A stretch of 64,000 nucleotides of DNA, from NCBI RefSeq assembly GCF_028657905.1, contig NZ_CP117782.1:3410001-3474000 (forward strand), read 5' to 3'. The notes below the pieces were generated by a model. The model saw only the letters and a list, made by a program, of their open reading frames with translations. It searched no databases and was not told the DNA's origin. Positions 35,615 to 45,400 of the stretch are shown one piece after another. Within the stretch, counting starts at the first letter, position 1; each line of letters starts with the position of its first letter. A program made the position numbers and the translations under genes. This DNA is from Burkholderia sp. FERM BP-3421 (GTDB lineage Bacteria > Pseudomonadota > Gammaproteobacteria > Burkholderiales > Burkholderiaceae).

Positions 35615-38600
35615 TTGAAGAAGACGCATATTTCGATGCTTGTCACGGCGATGTTCGCGGGCGCCGGCATCCTGGGCGCAGGCACCGTGGCGGCGCAATC
35701 GAGCGCGAATTTCGTCGACCGGGGCAACCCCGACAACGCGCTCAACGGGCAATGCATCGACGGCACGACGTCCGGATGCATTTCCACCAAGAGCGGTTCG
35801 AACGTCGCGGTGAGCAGCTCGAGCTACAAGGCGGGCAACAACGCGCAAGCGGGCGCCGGCGGCATCGCGATCGGCGATCAGGCCAATGCGAACAGCAAGG
35901 GCGGCGCGGCGGGCGGCGGCGCGATCGCGGTCGGCACCGGCGCGCAGGCGCTCTCCAACTCGGCGACGGCGATCGGCACGGTGGCGATGGCCCAGGGCAA
36001 TACGTCGCTCGCGGTCGGCCGCCAGTCGGCTGCGGTCGGCGATTTCTCGATGGCGGTGGGCAACGTCGCCGATGCGCGCGGCAAAAGCTCGATCGCGCTC
36101 GGCCATTCGGCGCTCGCGCAAGGCGACCGCTCGGTCGCGATCGGCGGGGCCAACCCGACGACGAGCGACGGTGTCTCGAACGGCGCATCCTACGACGCGG
36201 CCACGCAGACCCGCGCGGCCGGCACGCAATCCGTCGCGATCGGCGCAGGCGCGCAGACGGGCGGCGACAACCAGGTCGCCATCGGTTCCGGCGCGGTCGG
36301 CGCGGCGAACAACACGAGTCAGCCGGTGTTCGGCGGCACGGCCGCGCCGGTCGGCGGCGCGGTGTCGTTCGGTTCGACCGGCAAGGAGCGCCAGCTGAAG
36401 AACGTCGCGGCGGGTGTCGATGGCACGGATGCCGTCATCGTCTCGCAACTGAAGTCGGTCAACGACGGCCTGACGATGAGCATCAACAAGGTCGATGCGC
36501 GCGTGACCAGCCTGAGCACGACGGTCGGCGGCCAGATCGCGAACCTCAACACGTCCTTGTCGACGGCAACCTCGAACATCACGAACCTGCAGGCCGCCGA
36601 CAAGCAGAACGTGAAGTACACGGACGGCAGCCACACCGCGATCGCGCTCGACGGGCAGGGCGGAACGACGATCGGCAACGTCAAGGCCGGCGTCGCGGAT
36701 ACGGACGCGGCGAACGTGGGCCAGATGAACAGCGGCTTGTCGACGGTGCAGGGCAACGTCAATACGCAGATCAACACCCTGGGCGCGTCGCTGAGCACGT
36801 CGGTGAGCAGCGCGACCAAGGACGCCGTTCAATACGACAACGGCCGGCACGACAGCGTGACGCTCGGCGGCGCGGGCGCAACCTCGACGGTCGGACTGCA
36901 CAACGTGGCCGCGGGCGTCGCCGACACCGACGCCGTGAACGTCAAGCAGTTGAACGGCAGCCTCAGCAGCGCGGTCGCGCCGATCAACCAGAGCATCTCG
37001 AACCTGCAGACCTCGATCAGCACGACCAACCAGACAGTCGGCAACCTGAGCACGAGCGTCGCCCGCATCAATACGTCGTTGAGCACGGCGGCATCGAACA
37101 TCACGCAGCTGCAGCAGCTGGACGCACGCAACGTGAAGTACGACGGCCCGGCGGGCTTCGAGACGGTGACGCTGCAAGGCGCGAACGGCACGACGCTTAA
37201 AAATGTCGCCGACGGCAAGGATACGCATGACGCGGTGAACGTCGGCCAGTTGAGCGGCGGCCTGTCGTCGCTCAGCACGAGCGTGACGAACGGTGTCAAT
37301 GCGCAGATCCAGAATCTCAGCACGACGGTCAACAGCCAGATCGGCGCGGCGACGAAGAACGCCGTGCAGTACGACGACGACAGCCATGCGAGCATCACCC
37401 TCGGCGGCTCGGGCGCGAGCGGCCCGGTGAGCCTGCACAACGTCGCGGACGGCGTCGCGAGCCGCGATGCGGTCAACGTCGGGCAACTGAACGGCGCGAT
37501 CTCGCCGCTTCAATCGTCGCTGTCGTCCGCGGCGACGAACATCACGAACCTGCAGGGCAATGTGAGCAGCCTGAGCACGTCGCTTGGGACGGTGAACCAG
37601 AGCGTCGCGAACCTGAGCACGGGCCTGGTCGGCACGCAGGCGGACGTGTCGAGCCTGCAGGTGGCCGACAAGCGCAACGTGAAGTACGACGGCCCCGTGG
37701 GCTTCGAATCGGTCACGCTGGCCGGCCCGAACGGCACCAGGCTGACCAACGTGAAGGCGGCGGAGCTGTCGGCGGCCAGCACGGATGCGGTGAACGGCAG
37801 CCAGTTGTTCGCGACCGATCAGGCGGTGGCGAAGCAAGGCGATTCGCTCACGCAGCTCGGCGCTCAGGTCACGCAGAACACGACGAACCTCGGCGCGCTG
37901 CAACAGGATGCGCTGCAATGGTCGGCGTCGGCGGGGGCGTACGACGCGTCGCACGGCAGCGGCGGCGCGCAGAAGATCACGAACGTGGCGGCCGGCGACG
38001 TTTCGTCGACGAGCACGGACGCGATCAACGGTGCGCAGTTGAAGAACGTGCAGGATCAGATCAACACGCAGATCGGCGGCGCGACGAAGAACGCGGTCGT
38101 CTACGACACCGATGCGACCGGCAACCGCGCGAACACGGTCACGCTCGCGGGCGGCGCGAATGGTCCGGTGACGCTCAAGAACGTGGCGCAGGGCGCGCTC
38201 GACGCGAACAGCACCGATGCGGTCAATGGTTCGCAACTGTTCGCGGCCAACCAGAACGCCGCGGCGCAAGCCTCGCGCGTCGACGCCCTGACGACGAATG
38301 TGTCGACGCTGACCAGCAACCTGTCGACGACGAACGCGAACGTGGCGAACCTGCAGGATGCGGACAAGCTGAACGTCAAATACGACGGCAGCGACAGGGG
38401 GGGCGTCACGTTCGGCGGCGCGGGGCAGGCGCCCGTCAAGCTGTCGAATGTCGCGGACGGCGTCGCGAACAACGATGCGGTCAACGTCGGCCAGCTGTCG
38501 AAGGCGACCGGCAACCTGCAGCAGCAGATCAGCACGCAGGGCGATACGATCACGTCGCTCGATCAGCGCGTCACGACGAATACAGCTGGCATCGCCGCGC

Positions 38601-40510
38601 TCCAGCAGGACGCGCTGCAATGGAACCCGACACTCGGCGCATACGATGCGAGCCACGGCAGCGCCGCACCGCAGAAGATCTCGAACCTCGCGCAAGGCGT
38701 GCAGGGCACGGATGCGGTCAACGTCGACCAGCTGAATTCGGCGGTGAAGAGCGGCGTCGGTGAACTCGATGCGCTCGCGGTGAAGTACGACGATGCGAGC
38801 AAGCGCCGGGTGTCGTTCGGCGCGGGCAACGGCGGCGCGCCGGTGCGCGTGACGAACGTGGCGGAGGGTGGCGTGCAGGCCGGCAGCACCGATGCGGTGA
38901 ACGGCGCGCAACTGCGCTACGCGACGGACAGCGCGGCGGCGGCGCTGGGCGGCGGCGCGACGGCTAACACGAACGGCTCGATCACGGCGCCGAAGTACGC
39001 CATCGGCGGCGACACGTTCAACAACGTCGGCGATGCGCTCGGCAACCTCGACGGCCGCGTGACGAGCAATGCGACGACGCTGAGCCAGCACGATACGCGG
39101 ATCGGCAACGCGGAGACGAGCATCGCCAGCCACACGACGGCCATCGCAGGTCTGGAGAAGGATGCGCTGAAGTTCGACGCGAACCTGGGCGCCTACAGCG
39201 CGGCGCGCGACGGCGCGGCCACCAAGGTCTCCGGCGTGGCGGACGGCAGCATCGCGGCGGGCAGCCAGGACGCGGTGAACGGCGGCCAGCTGTTCGGCGT
39301 GAAGTCCGATCTCCAGCAGCAGATCACGAACGTGTCGAATCAGGCCGGCGAGGCCGTGAAGCATGTCGTGAAATACGACGTGGACGCGAACGGCAACCGC
39401 CTGAACTCGGTGTCGCTCGCAGGCGGCGATGCGGCGTCGCCGGTCGTGCTCAAGAACGTCTCGGCCGGGGTGGACGACACCGACGCCGTGAACGTGAAGC
39501 AGCTGAAGAGCGTGCAGTCGAGCCTCAGCCAGCTCGGCGCGCTGGCGGTCACCTACGACGACAGCTCGAAGAGCGTGATCACGCTCGGCGGCGGCGCGGG
39601 CGGCACGAAGCTCACGAATGTCCAGGCTGGCACGCTCAGCGCGACCAGCACGGACGCCGTGAACGGTTCGCAGCTGCATGCGACGAACCGGCAGGTCGCG
39701 CAGAACACGACCGACATCACGAGCCTGCAGCAGAACGTGAGCAACGTGACCAACGGCAAGGCGGGCCTCGTGCAGCAGCAGGATCCGAACGGCCAGATCA
39801 CGGTCGGCGCGGGCACGGGCGGGGCCTCGGTGAACTTCGGCAACGGCATCGGCGCGGATCGCGTGTTGACGGGCGTCGCGGCGGGCGTCAACAGCAACGA
39901 CGCGGTGAACGTCGGTCAGCTCACGAATGCGCTCAAGGGCATGTCGGCTGACCAGGCGGTGAAGGCGGCCGCCACCGATGCGAACACGGGCTGGATCGCG
40001 CGGGCGGATTCGGGTGCGTTCGGTTCGTCGTCGACGGCGAGCGGCCGGAACTCGGTCGCGGTCGGACAGGGCTCGGTCGCGGATCGCGACAACTCGTTCG
40101 CGGTGGGCGCGAAGGGCAGCGAACGCCAGGTCACGAACGTCGCGGCCGGCACGGCGCCGACCGACGCCGTGAACGTGCAGCAGCTGAACGATAACGTCGC
40201 GGCCTCGTCGGCGGCGTCGCGCAGCTATACCGATCAACGCGTCGGGCAGATGTACAACGACCTGAACACCGTGAAGAAGGATATGTTCGGCGGCGTCGCA
40301 TCGGCGATGGCGGTAGCGGGCCTGCCGCAGCCGACCGCGCCGGGGCGTTCGATGGTGTCGGCGGCGACGTCGACCTATCGCGGCCAGCAAGGCTTCGCGG
40401 CGGGCTATTCGTATGTGACGCAGAACGACAAGTGGGTCGTCAAGGCGTCCGTCACGGGCAACACCCGCTCGGACATCGGCGCGGTGGTCGGCGCGGGTTA
40501 TCAGTTCTGA
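35615..40510 (+). CDS. Trimeric autotransporter adhesin (YadA/Hia/BpaC type)
   Basis: Start TTG 35615, 4 nt after AGGAGAGA, giving 1631 residues. Signal peptide LKKTHISMLVTAMFAGAGIL to about AQ28. The head (about 60-260) has repeats of S-x-A-I-G/V-A-I-G type. The long stalk has about 16 neck-like units of the form (S/D)TDAVN(V/G)xQL and repeated KYDG/VTLGG modules. The C-terminal YadA anchor begins near MYNDLNTVKKDMFGGVASAM and ends GAGYQF with terminal Phe. Three chains would form an outer-membrane barrel and surface fibre for adhesion. An AraC-type regulator lies downstream. Confidence 0.93.
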   Translation: MKKTHISMLVTAMFAGAGILGAGTVAAQSSANFVDRGNPDNALNGQCIDGTTSGCISTKSGSNVAVSSSSYKAGNNAQAGAGGIAIGDQANANSKGGAAGGGAIAVGTGAQALSNSATAIGTVAMAQGNTSLAVGRQSAAVGDFSMAVGNVADARGKSSIALGHSALAQGDRSVAIGGANPTTSDGVSNGASYDAATQTRAAGTQSVAIGAGAQTGGDNQVAIGSGAVGAANNTSQPVFGGTAAPVGGAVSFGSTGKERQLKNVAAGVDGTDAVIVSQLKSVNDGLTMSINKVDARVTSLSTTVGGQIANLNTSLSTATSNITNLQAADKQNVKYTDGSHTAIALDGQGGTTIGNVKAGVADTDAANVGQMNSGLSTVQGNVNTQINTLGASLSTSVSSATKDAVQYDNGRHDSVTLGGAGATSTVGLHNVAAGVADTDAVNVKQLNGSLSSAVAPINQSISNLQTSISTTNQTVGNLSTSVARINTSLSTAASNITQLQQLDARNVKYDGPAGFETVTLQGANGTTLKNVADGKDTHDAVNVGQLSGGLSSLSTSVTNGVNAQIQNLSTTVNSQIGAATKNAVQYDDDSHASITLGGSGASGPVSLHNVADGVASRDAVNVGQLNGAISPLQSSLSSAATNITNLQGNVSSLSTSLGTVNQSVANLSTGLVGTQADVSSLQVADKRNVKYDGPVGFESVTLAGPNGTRLTNVKAAELSAASTDAVNGSQLFATDQAVAKQGDSLTQLGAQVTQNTTNLGALQQDALQWSASAGAYDASHGSGGAQKITNVAAGDVSSTSTDAINGAQLKNVQDQINTQIGGATKNAVVYDTDATGNRANTVTLAGGANGPVTLKNVAQGALDANSTDAVNGSQLFAANQNAAAQASRVDALTTNVSTLTSNLSTTNANVANLQDADKLNVKYDGSDRGGVTFGGAGQAPVKLSNVADGVANNDAVNVGQLSKATGNLQQQISTQGDTITSLDQRVTTNTAGIAALQQDALQWNPTLGAYDASHGSAAPQKISNLAQGVQGTDAVNVDQLNSAVKSGVGELDALAVKYDDASKRRVSFGAGNGGAPVRVTNVAEGGVQAGSTDAVNGAQLRYATDSAAAALGGGATANTNGSITAPKYAIGGDTFNNVGDALGNLDGRVTSNATTLSQHDTRIGNAETSIASHTTAIAGLEKDALKFDANLGAYSAARDGAATKVSGVADGSIAAGSQDAVNGGQLFGVKSDLQQQITNVSNQAGEAVKHVVKYDVDANGNRLNSVSLAGGDAASPVVLKNVSAGVDDTDAVNVKQLKSVQSSLSQLGALAVTYDDSSKSVITLGGGAGGTKLTNVQAGTLSATSTDAVNGSQLHATNRQVAQNTTDITSLQQNVSNVTNGKAGLVQQQDPNGQITVGAGTGGASVNFGNGIGADRVLTGVAAGVNSNDAVNVGQLTNALKGMSADQAVKAAATDANTGWIARADSGAFGSSSTASGRNSVAVGQGSVADRDNSFAVGAKGSERQVTNVAAGTAPTDAVNVQQLNDNVAASSAASRSYTDQRVGQMYNDLNTVKKDMFGGVASAMAVAGLPQPTAPGRSMVSAATSTYRGQQGFAAGYSYVTQNDKWVVKASVTGNTRSDIGAVVGAGYQF

Positions 40511-40560
40511 TGACGGCGCTGTCGTAGCGATGCGCGTTCATTGCGCATGAGGTTCACCGG

Positions 40561-40592
40561 AAGCGACGCGCCCGTGAGGGGGCGTCGCTTTC
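40561..40592 (+). terminator. Terminator-like hairpin after the adhesin gene
   Basis: AAGCGACGC (40561-40569) pairs with GCGTCGCTT (40582-40590), 50 nt after the adhesin stop. Additional C/G pairs are possible in the loop. The T-run is short (CTTTC), so it may be a weak terminator. Confidence 0.5.
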
Positions 40593-40673
40593 GCATGCGC
40601 CGCGCACGGACGCGGCCGTGCCGTGTCGCTTATCGCGAGCAAAAACATTCGCAGGGAAACAGGCGAGGAGACC

Positions 40674-41741
40674 ATGACTTCCGGGGAAGTCTTCCTTTCG
40701 ACCGACACGGTCGAGCCCGCGCTGCGGGAGGGTTACTGGCGGCAAGTCATGCGACCGATCGCGGAGGTGGAGCGGGCCGACGGGGAGCCGGTCGCCGGGA
40801 GTCCGGCCGAAGGACATGACGATGCGGGGCTCGCCGCCACGCTCGCGTCGCGGATGTGCGGCGATATGCTGCTGTGGCGGGCGTCGGTCAATGCACAGCA
40901 CTATCGGCGCGACAGCCGGACGATCCAGCAGAGCGGGCTCGATCAATACTGGGTGCAACTCGTGCAAGCGGGCGTGCACGCCGGTGATTTCAATGGCGCA
41001 GCGGCGCGGGCGGAGGCGGGGGACGTCTACGTCATCGATCTTGCGCAGCCGATGAGCAGCCGGATGGACGCAGGCGCATCCGTCGCGGTCATCATGCCGC
41101 GCGCGGAGCTCGATCGCGCCGCGGCCGGCCGGAACCTTCATGGCGCATTGCTGAAGGCGGGTGCGGGCCTGACGCCGCTGCTGGCCGATTATCTCGTCGG
41201 GGTGCATCAGGTCGCCGCACGGATCTCGGCGCGGCAGGCGCGGGTGGTCCAGGATGTACTGGCGGCGCTGCTCGCGACGGCGCTATCGGATACGCCGCGT
41301 CCTAGCGGCGGGCGCGCCGCGTCGCAGTCCGCCGCGTTGCGGCGGCGGCTCGTGCACTACATCGCGGAGCATTTGACGGAGCGCGAACTGAGTCCTGAAT
41401 CGCTGGTCGCGCGCTTTCGTATTTCGCGCGCGCATCTGTACCGGGTGTTCGAGGCAGACGGCGGCGTGGCGCGGTTCATCCGCGAGCGTCGGCTCGATCT
41501 CGCGTATCGGGCGCTCGCCGATCCCGACGGGAAGGGCGAGTCGATCAAGGCCGTGGCGCTGCGTCACGGCTTCTCCAGCGGCGATCGGCTGGTGCAGGCG
41601 ATGCGTCGGCGCTTCGGGGTGAGCGTGCGGGAGATCAGGACGGAGGCGGGGCCGCCGGAAGGGACCGGTGGCGACCTGGCTCGGCTGCATGAGCATTTCG
41701 CGCGGTTCGTGGTGCGCCGGGAGGGGGCGCGCGGCGATTGA
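40674..41741 (+). CDS. AraC-family transcriptional regulator
   Basis: A 355-residue regulator: N-terminal AraC_binding_2-like sensor (about 20-190, YWVQLVQAGVHAG and AGDVYVIDLAQPMSSRM) and a C-terminal double HTH (about 235-335, with LSPESLVARFRISRAHLYRVF and SIKAVALRHGFSSGDRLVQAMRRRFGVS). ATG 40674 has GAGGAG upstream. The inducer is unknown. Adjacent to the adhesin gene and co-directional, so it may regulate it, but this is inference. Confidence 0.85.
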   Translation: MTSGEVFLSTDTVEPALREGYWRQVMRPIAEVERADGEPVAGSPAEGHDDAGLAATLASRMCGDMLLWRASVNAQHYRRDSRTIQQSGLDQYWVQLVQAGVHAGDFNGAAARAEAGDVYVIDLAQPMSSRMDAGASVAVIMPRAELDRAAAGRNLHGALLKAGAGLTPLLADYLVGVHQVAARISARQARVVQDVLAALLATALSDTPRPSGGRAASQSAALRRRLVHYIAEHLTERELSPESLVARFRISRAHLYRVFEADGGVARFIRERRLDLAYRALADPDGKGESIKAVALRHGFSSGDRLVQAMRRRFGVSVREIRTEAGPPEGTGGDLARLHEHFARFVVRREGARGD

Positions 41742-42473
41742 GGCAAAGCCGGCATGTGATGGGTAAGCATGGGTTCCGTGCCATTCCAGTTTTCAGGGAA
41801 AGGCGGACGGGGAACCAGAGATGTCGTGTTCGACACAAGCGTATTCTCGAATGAAATAAGATTCACCCGATCAAGCCGTCGCGTCATCGCGGCGCAGGAT
41901 CCGGGCCGCTCGGCGCTATCGTCTGCGCCGTTTTCTTCGTCGGGAGTCGTGTTATGGATAATCGGGTGTCAGCGCACTTTAATGCCGACGCTTCATCGTT
42001 TTTCTCACGGCATGGATTCGAGTGGCGCGAATCGTGAAAGCCCGGCGCGAACTCAGTAGCGGTATCGGCAGGATTCCACGCGATATGACATCACGACAAT
42101 TTTTCAGTGGCCGTGACGTCGACGGACTGACTGAATATCGCTGAATGCCGCGTCGCAGCTGGGATCTCAGGGCCGCGTGCCAGCGCTTCCTCATTAGCCT
42201 GCTCCTCGCTTCCACTTGTGCATATTGCACCACTGTCGTTTTGATTTCTTTAAATCGGGTTAAATTACCTGCCTATCGAATTGAATCAGGTTTGTAGTCG
42301 GAAAAAACTACGTTAATCCATGGTCGCGGCATCGTCTTTTAAAGCGAATGCGTCATCCCACCTTTCATCAAAATCCCTTTCCTCGTTAAAATGACGCCCG
42401 ACACAAATGCCGATAACGAGACAATCCATCTCGCCACAATCAGAAACCGGGCTGACCACTGAGGGGTAACACG
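41742..42473. other. Intergenic region upstream of vgrG
   Basis: About 730 bp without a convincing gene, AT-richer in its right half. A 13-bp perfect palindrome GTGCATATTGCAC lies at 42218-42230. Probably contains the vgrG promoter and control sites. Confidence 0.45.
42218..42230. promoter_or_regulatory. Palindromic candidate operator upstream of vgrG
   Basis: GTGCA-TAT-TGCAC, a perfect inverted repeat in the AT-rich DNA 244 nt before vgrG. Could bind a dimeric regulator; equally could be chance. Confidence 0.25.
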
Positions 42474-45400
42474 TTGAACATGCAGGATCTGATCCGGGCC
42501 ATCCAGGGAGGCCTGATCCAGCAAGACCGACTGTTGCGGTTGGACACACCGCTGCCGGCGAACACGTTCGTTCCCAGGCGTGCGTTGGCGGTCTCGGCAC
42601 TCGGTCGTGATTTCAGCTGGACCCTCGATGTCGTATCCGGGGCGGGCGACGTCGAACTGAAGAAGCTGATCGCGCAGCCCGTCACCGCATGGCTGCAGCA
42701 GGCCGACAAATCGTATCGCCCGTTCAACGGCTACGTGCACACGGCCCGCCGCCTGGGCGCGGACGGCGGTCTGACGAGCTATCAGCTGGTGTTCGCGTCG
42801 TGGCTGCACTTCCTGCGTTTCCGGCGCGACGAGCGCATCTGGCAGGACCGTCCCGCCGACGCGATCATTGCCGACGTCTTCAACGAACACCCCCAGGCCC
42901 GGGGGCACTTCCAGTTCGCGCTGTCGAAGCCGCTGCCGTCGCGCTCCTACTGCCGCCAAAGCGAAACCGACTGGAACTTCGTGCACCGCTTGCTCGAAGC
43001 GGAGGGGCTGTACGGCTTCTGGCGCCACGCCGACGACGGCAAGTCGCACACGCTCATCATCACCGACACGCCGCAGTCGCTTGATGCGATGACGCCGGAC
43101 ACGATCCGCTTCCACCGCGCCGATCTCGGCAGCGAGCGCGACGCGCTCACGCAGTGGGCCGGCTCGCGCACGCTGCAAAGCACCGCGTTCGCGTCGCGCA
43201 CGTTCGACTACAAGCAGCCGTCGACGCCGCACAACCCGAAGGGCACGTCGCTGCCGACCAAGGCGAACCAGGGCGAGCTGCCGGGGCAGACCGAGGTCTA
43301 CGAATACACGGGTGCGTACACCTACGGCCCGCAGGCGAACGGCGACCGGCTGTCGGCGATCCGGCTCGAGGAATGGGAGTCGCGCGCGAAGCGTTTCCAC
43401 GGCGCGGGCGGCGTGCGCGGCGCGGACGCGGGCCGCCGTTTCCATCTCGCCGGGCATCCGGAGCACGACCGCGACGCGGCCGAGCAGCGCGAGTTCGTGA
43501 TCATCGGGATCACGCGCGTGATCGAGAACAACCTGCCGCTGGGCGGCGGGGAGACGAACTTCCCGCACAGCCTCGCCGGCGCGATCGCCGAGGCGCGCGC
43601 GACGGGCGCATCCGCCGCGGCGAGCGTGCCGCACGCGGGCGATGGCGCGCAAGGGTTCTACCACGTCGAGATCGAGGCGCAGCGCGCGTCGGTGCCGTAC
43701 CGCAGCGCGTTCGAGCATGCGAAGCCCGAGATGCATCTGGAGACGGCGATCGTGGTGGGGCCGAAGGGCGAGGAGGTGTATACCGACGACCTGAACCGTC
43801 ACAAGGTGCAGTTCGTGTGGGACCGCCTGAACGCGGGCGACGAGCGCGCGTCGTGCTGGCTGCGCGCGGCGTTCTCGGACAGCGGGGCGGGCTACGGCGC
43901 GGTGCATCCGCTGCGGGTGGGCGAGGAGGTGATCGTCGACTACGTGGGCGGCGACTGCGATCGGCCGCTGATTACCGCGCGGGTTTACAACGGGGCGGTG
44001 AAGCCGCAGTGGCATTCGAACGGGATCCTGTCGGGCTACCGCACGAAGGAATACACGGGCAGCGGCTACAACCAGATGGTGTTCGACGATGCGACGGGCC
44101 AGAACCGCGCGCAGTTGTTCAGCAGCCAGGGCAATACGCACCTGCATCTGGGCTACCTGATCCAGCAGGACGGGAATGCGCGCGGGCCGTTCCTCGGGCA
44201 GGGCTTCGATCTGCGCACGGACGCCTACGGCGCGGTGCGCGCGGGCAGCGGCCTGTATGTGACGACCTATCCGAAATCGGCGGCGAGCCAGCCGTTCGAC
44301 GCGAGCGACACGCATCGTCAATTGGGCAACGCGCAGCAGCTGCTCGACGCGCTGTCGAACGCGAGCGCGACCCATCACGCGGAGAGTTTGAGCGAAGGGC
44401 GCGCGGCGCTGGGCGCGCTGAGCGACGTGACGCGCGACACGAAGCCGGGCGGTACGACGGGCGGACGCACGGCGGGCGGTGGGACGGGCTCGGCGGCGGC
44501 GTTCAAGGAACCGGCGATGCTGTTCGGGAGCCCGGCGGGGATCGGGCTGTCGACGCAGCAGAGCACGCAGATCAGCGCGGACCAGCACATCAACGTGGTG
44601 AGCGGGAAGAGCACGCACGTGGCGGCGGGGAAGTCGCTGATCGCGAGCGTGACGGAGAAGCTGAGCCTGTTCGCGCAGAACGCGGGGATGAAGCTGTTCG
44701 CGGGCAAGGGCAAGGTGGAGATCCAGGCGCACTCGGACAACATCGAGCTGACGGCGCAGAAGACGGTGAAGATCCTGTCGGCGACGCAGACGATCGAGGT
44801 GGCCTCGCCGAAGGAGGTGCTGCTGACGTCGGGCGGCGCGTACGTGCGCATCGCGGGCGGCAACATCGAGATCCACGCGCCGGGCAAGATCGACATCAAG
44901 GGCGCGACGCACGCGTTCGAGGGGCCGGCGCAGCGCGACTATCCGCTGCCGGCGCTACCGATTCCGGCCGACGCGAAGCGCTTCAGCAACCGCGTCGACT
45001 TCTCGGGCCTCGATGCGATCTCGGAGACGGAGGGCGGCGCGCACGCCTGGGCGCATACGCCGTACTACGTGACGGGCGCGACCGGCGCGGTGATCGCGAG
45101 CGGCGTGACCGATCGTTTCGGCCAGGGCGAGCGCTTCTTCACGCGCGAGCAGGAAGACGTGCACGTGTGGATGGAGAAGGACGAATGGCTGAGCAGCGAG
45201 GAACTGGAAGCACCGGCCGACGCGCCCGGCGCGCCGGCCGGCGTGAAGATGCCCGACTGTTCGTACCTCGACGGCTCGAAGGGCCGCATCGACGCGCCGC
45301 CTGATTTCTACACGCCCAAGAACACGGTCACGATGGAGCCGCCGCAGGACACGAAGTTCAAGTTCCCGGGCGGCGGCGAGCAGGATGCGCTGCTCTACAA

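Noticed and set aside
34807..35790. 327-codon open frame on the - strand before the adhesin
   Set aside because: It overlaps the adhesin start and signal peptide, has no RBS and resembles no family. Kept as noncoding, although a small antisense gene cannot be excluded.
36500..39750. CRISPR-like or tandem DNA repeats
   Set aside because: The repeats are in-frame protein modules of the adhesin stalk and diverge at the DNA level; there are no regular spacers.
35588..40390. 1600-codon open frame on the - strand
   Set aside because: It is antisense to the adhesin. The G/C third-position bias of the + frame removes stops from that - frame; its translation is low-complexity Arg/Ala/His-rich with no RBS.
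42339..44912. 857-codon open frame on the - strand
   Set aside because: Antisense to vgrG, Arg/His/Ala-rich composition, no recognisable domain; a compositional shadow.
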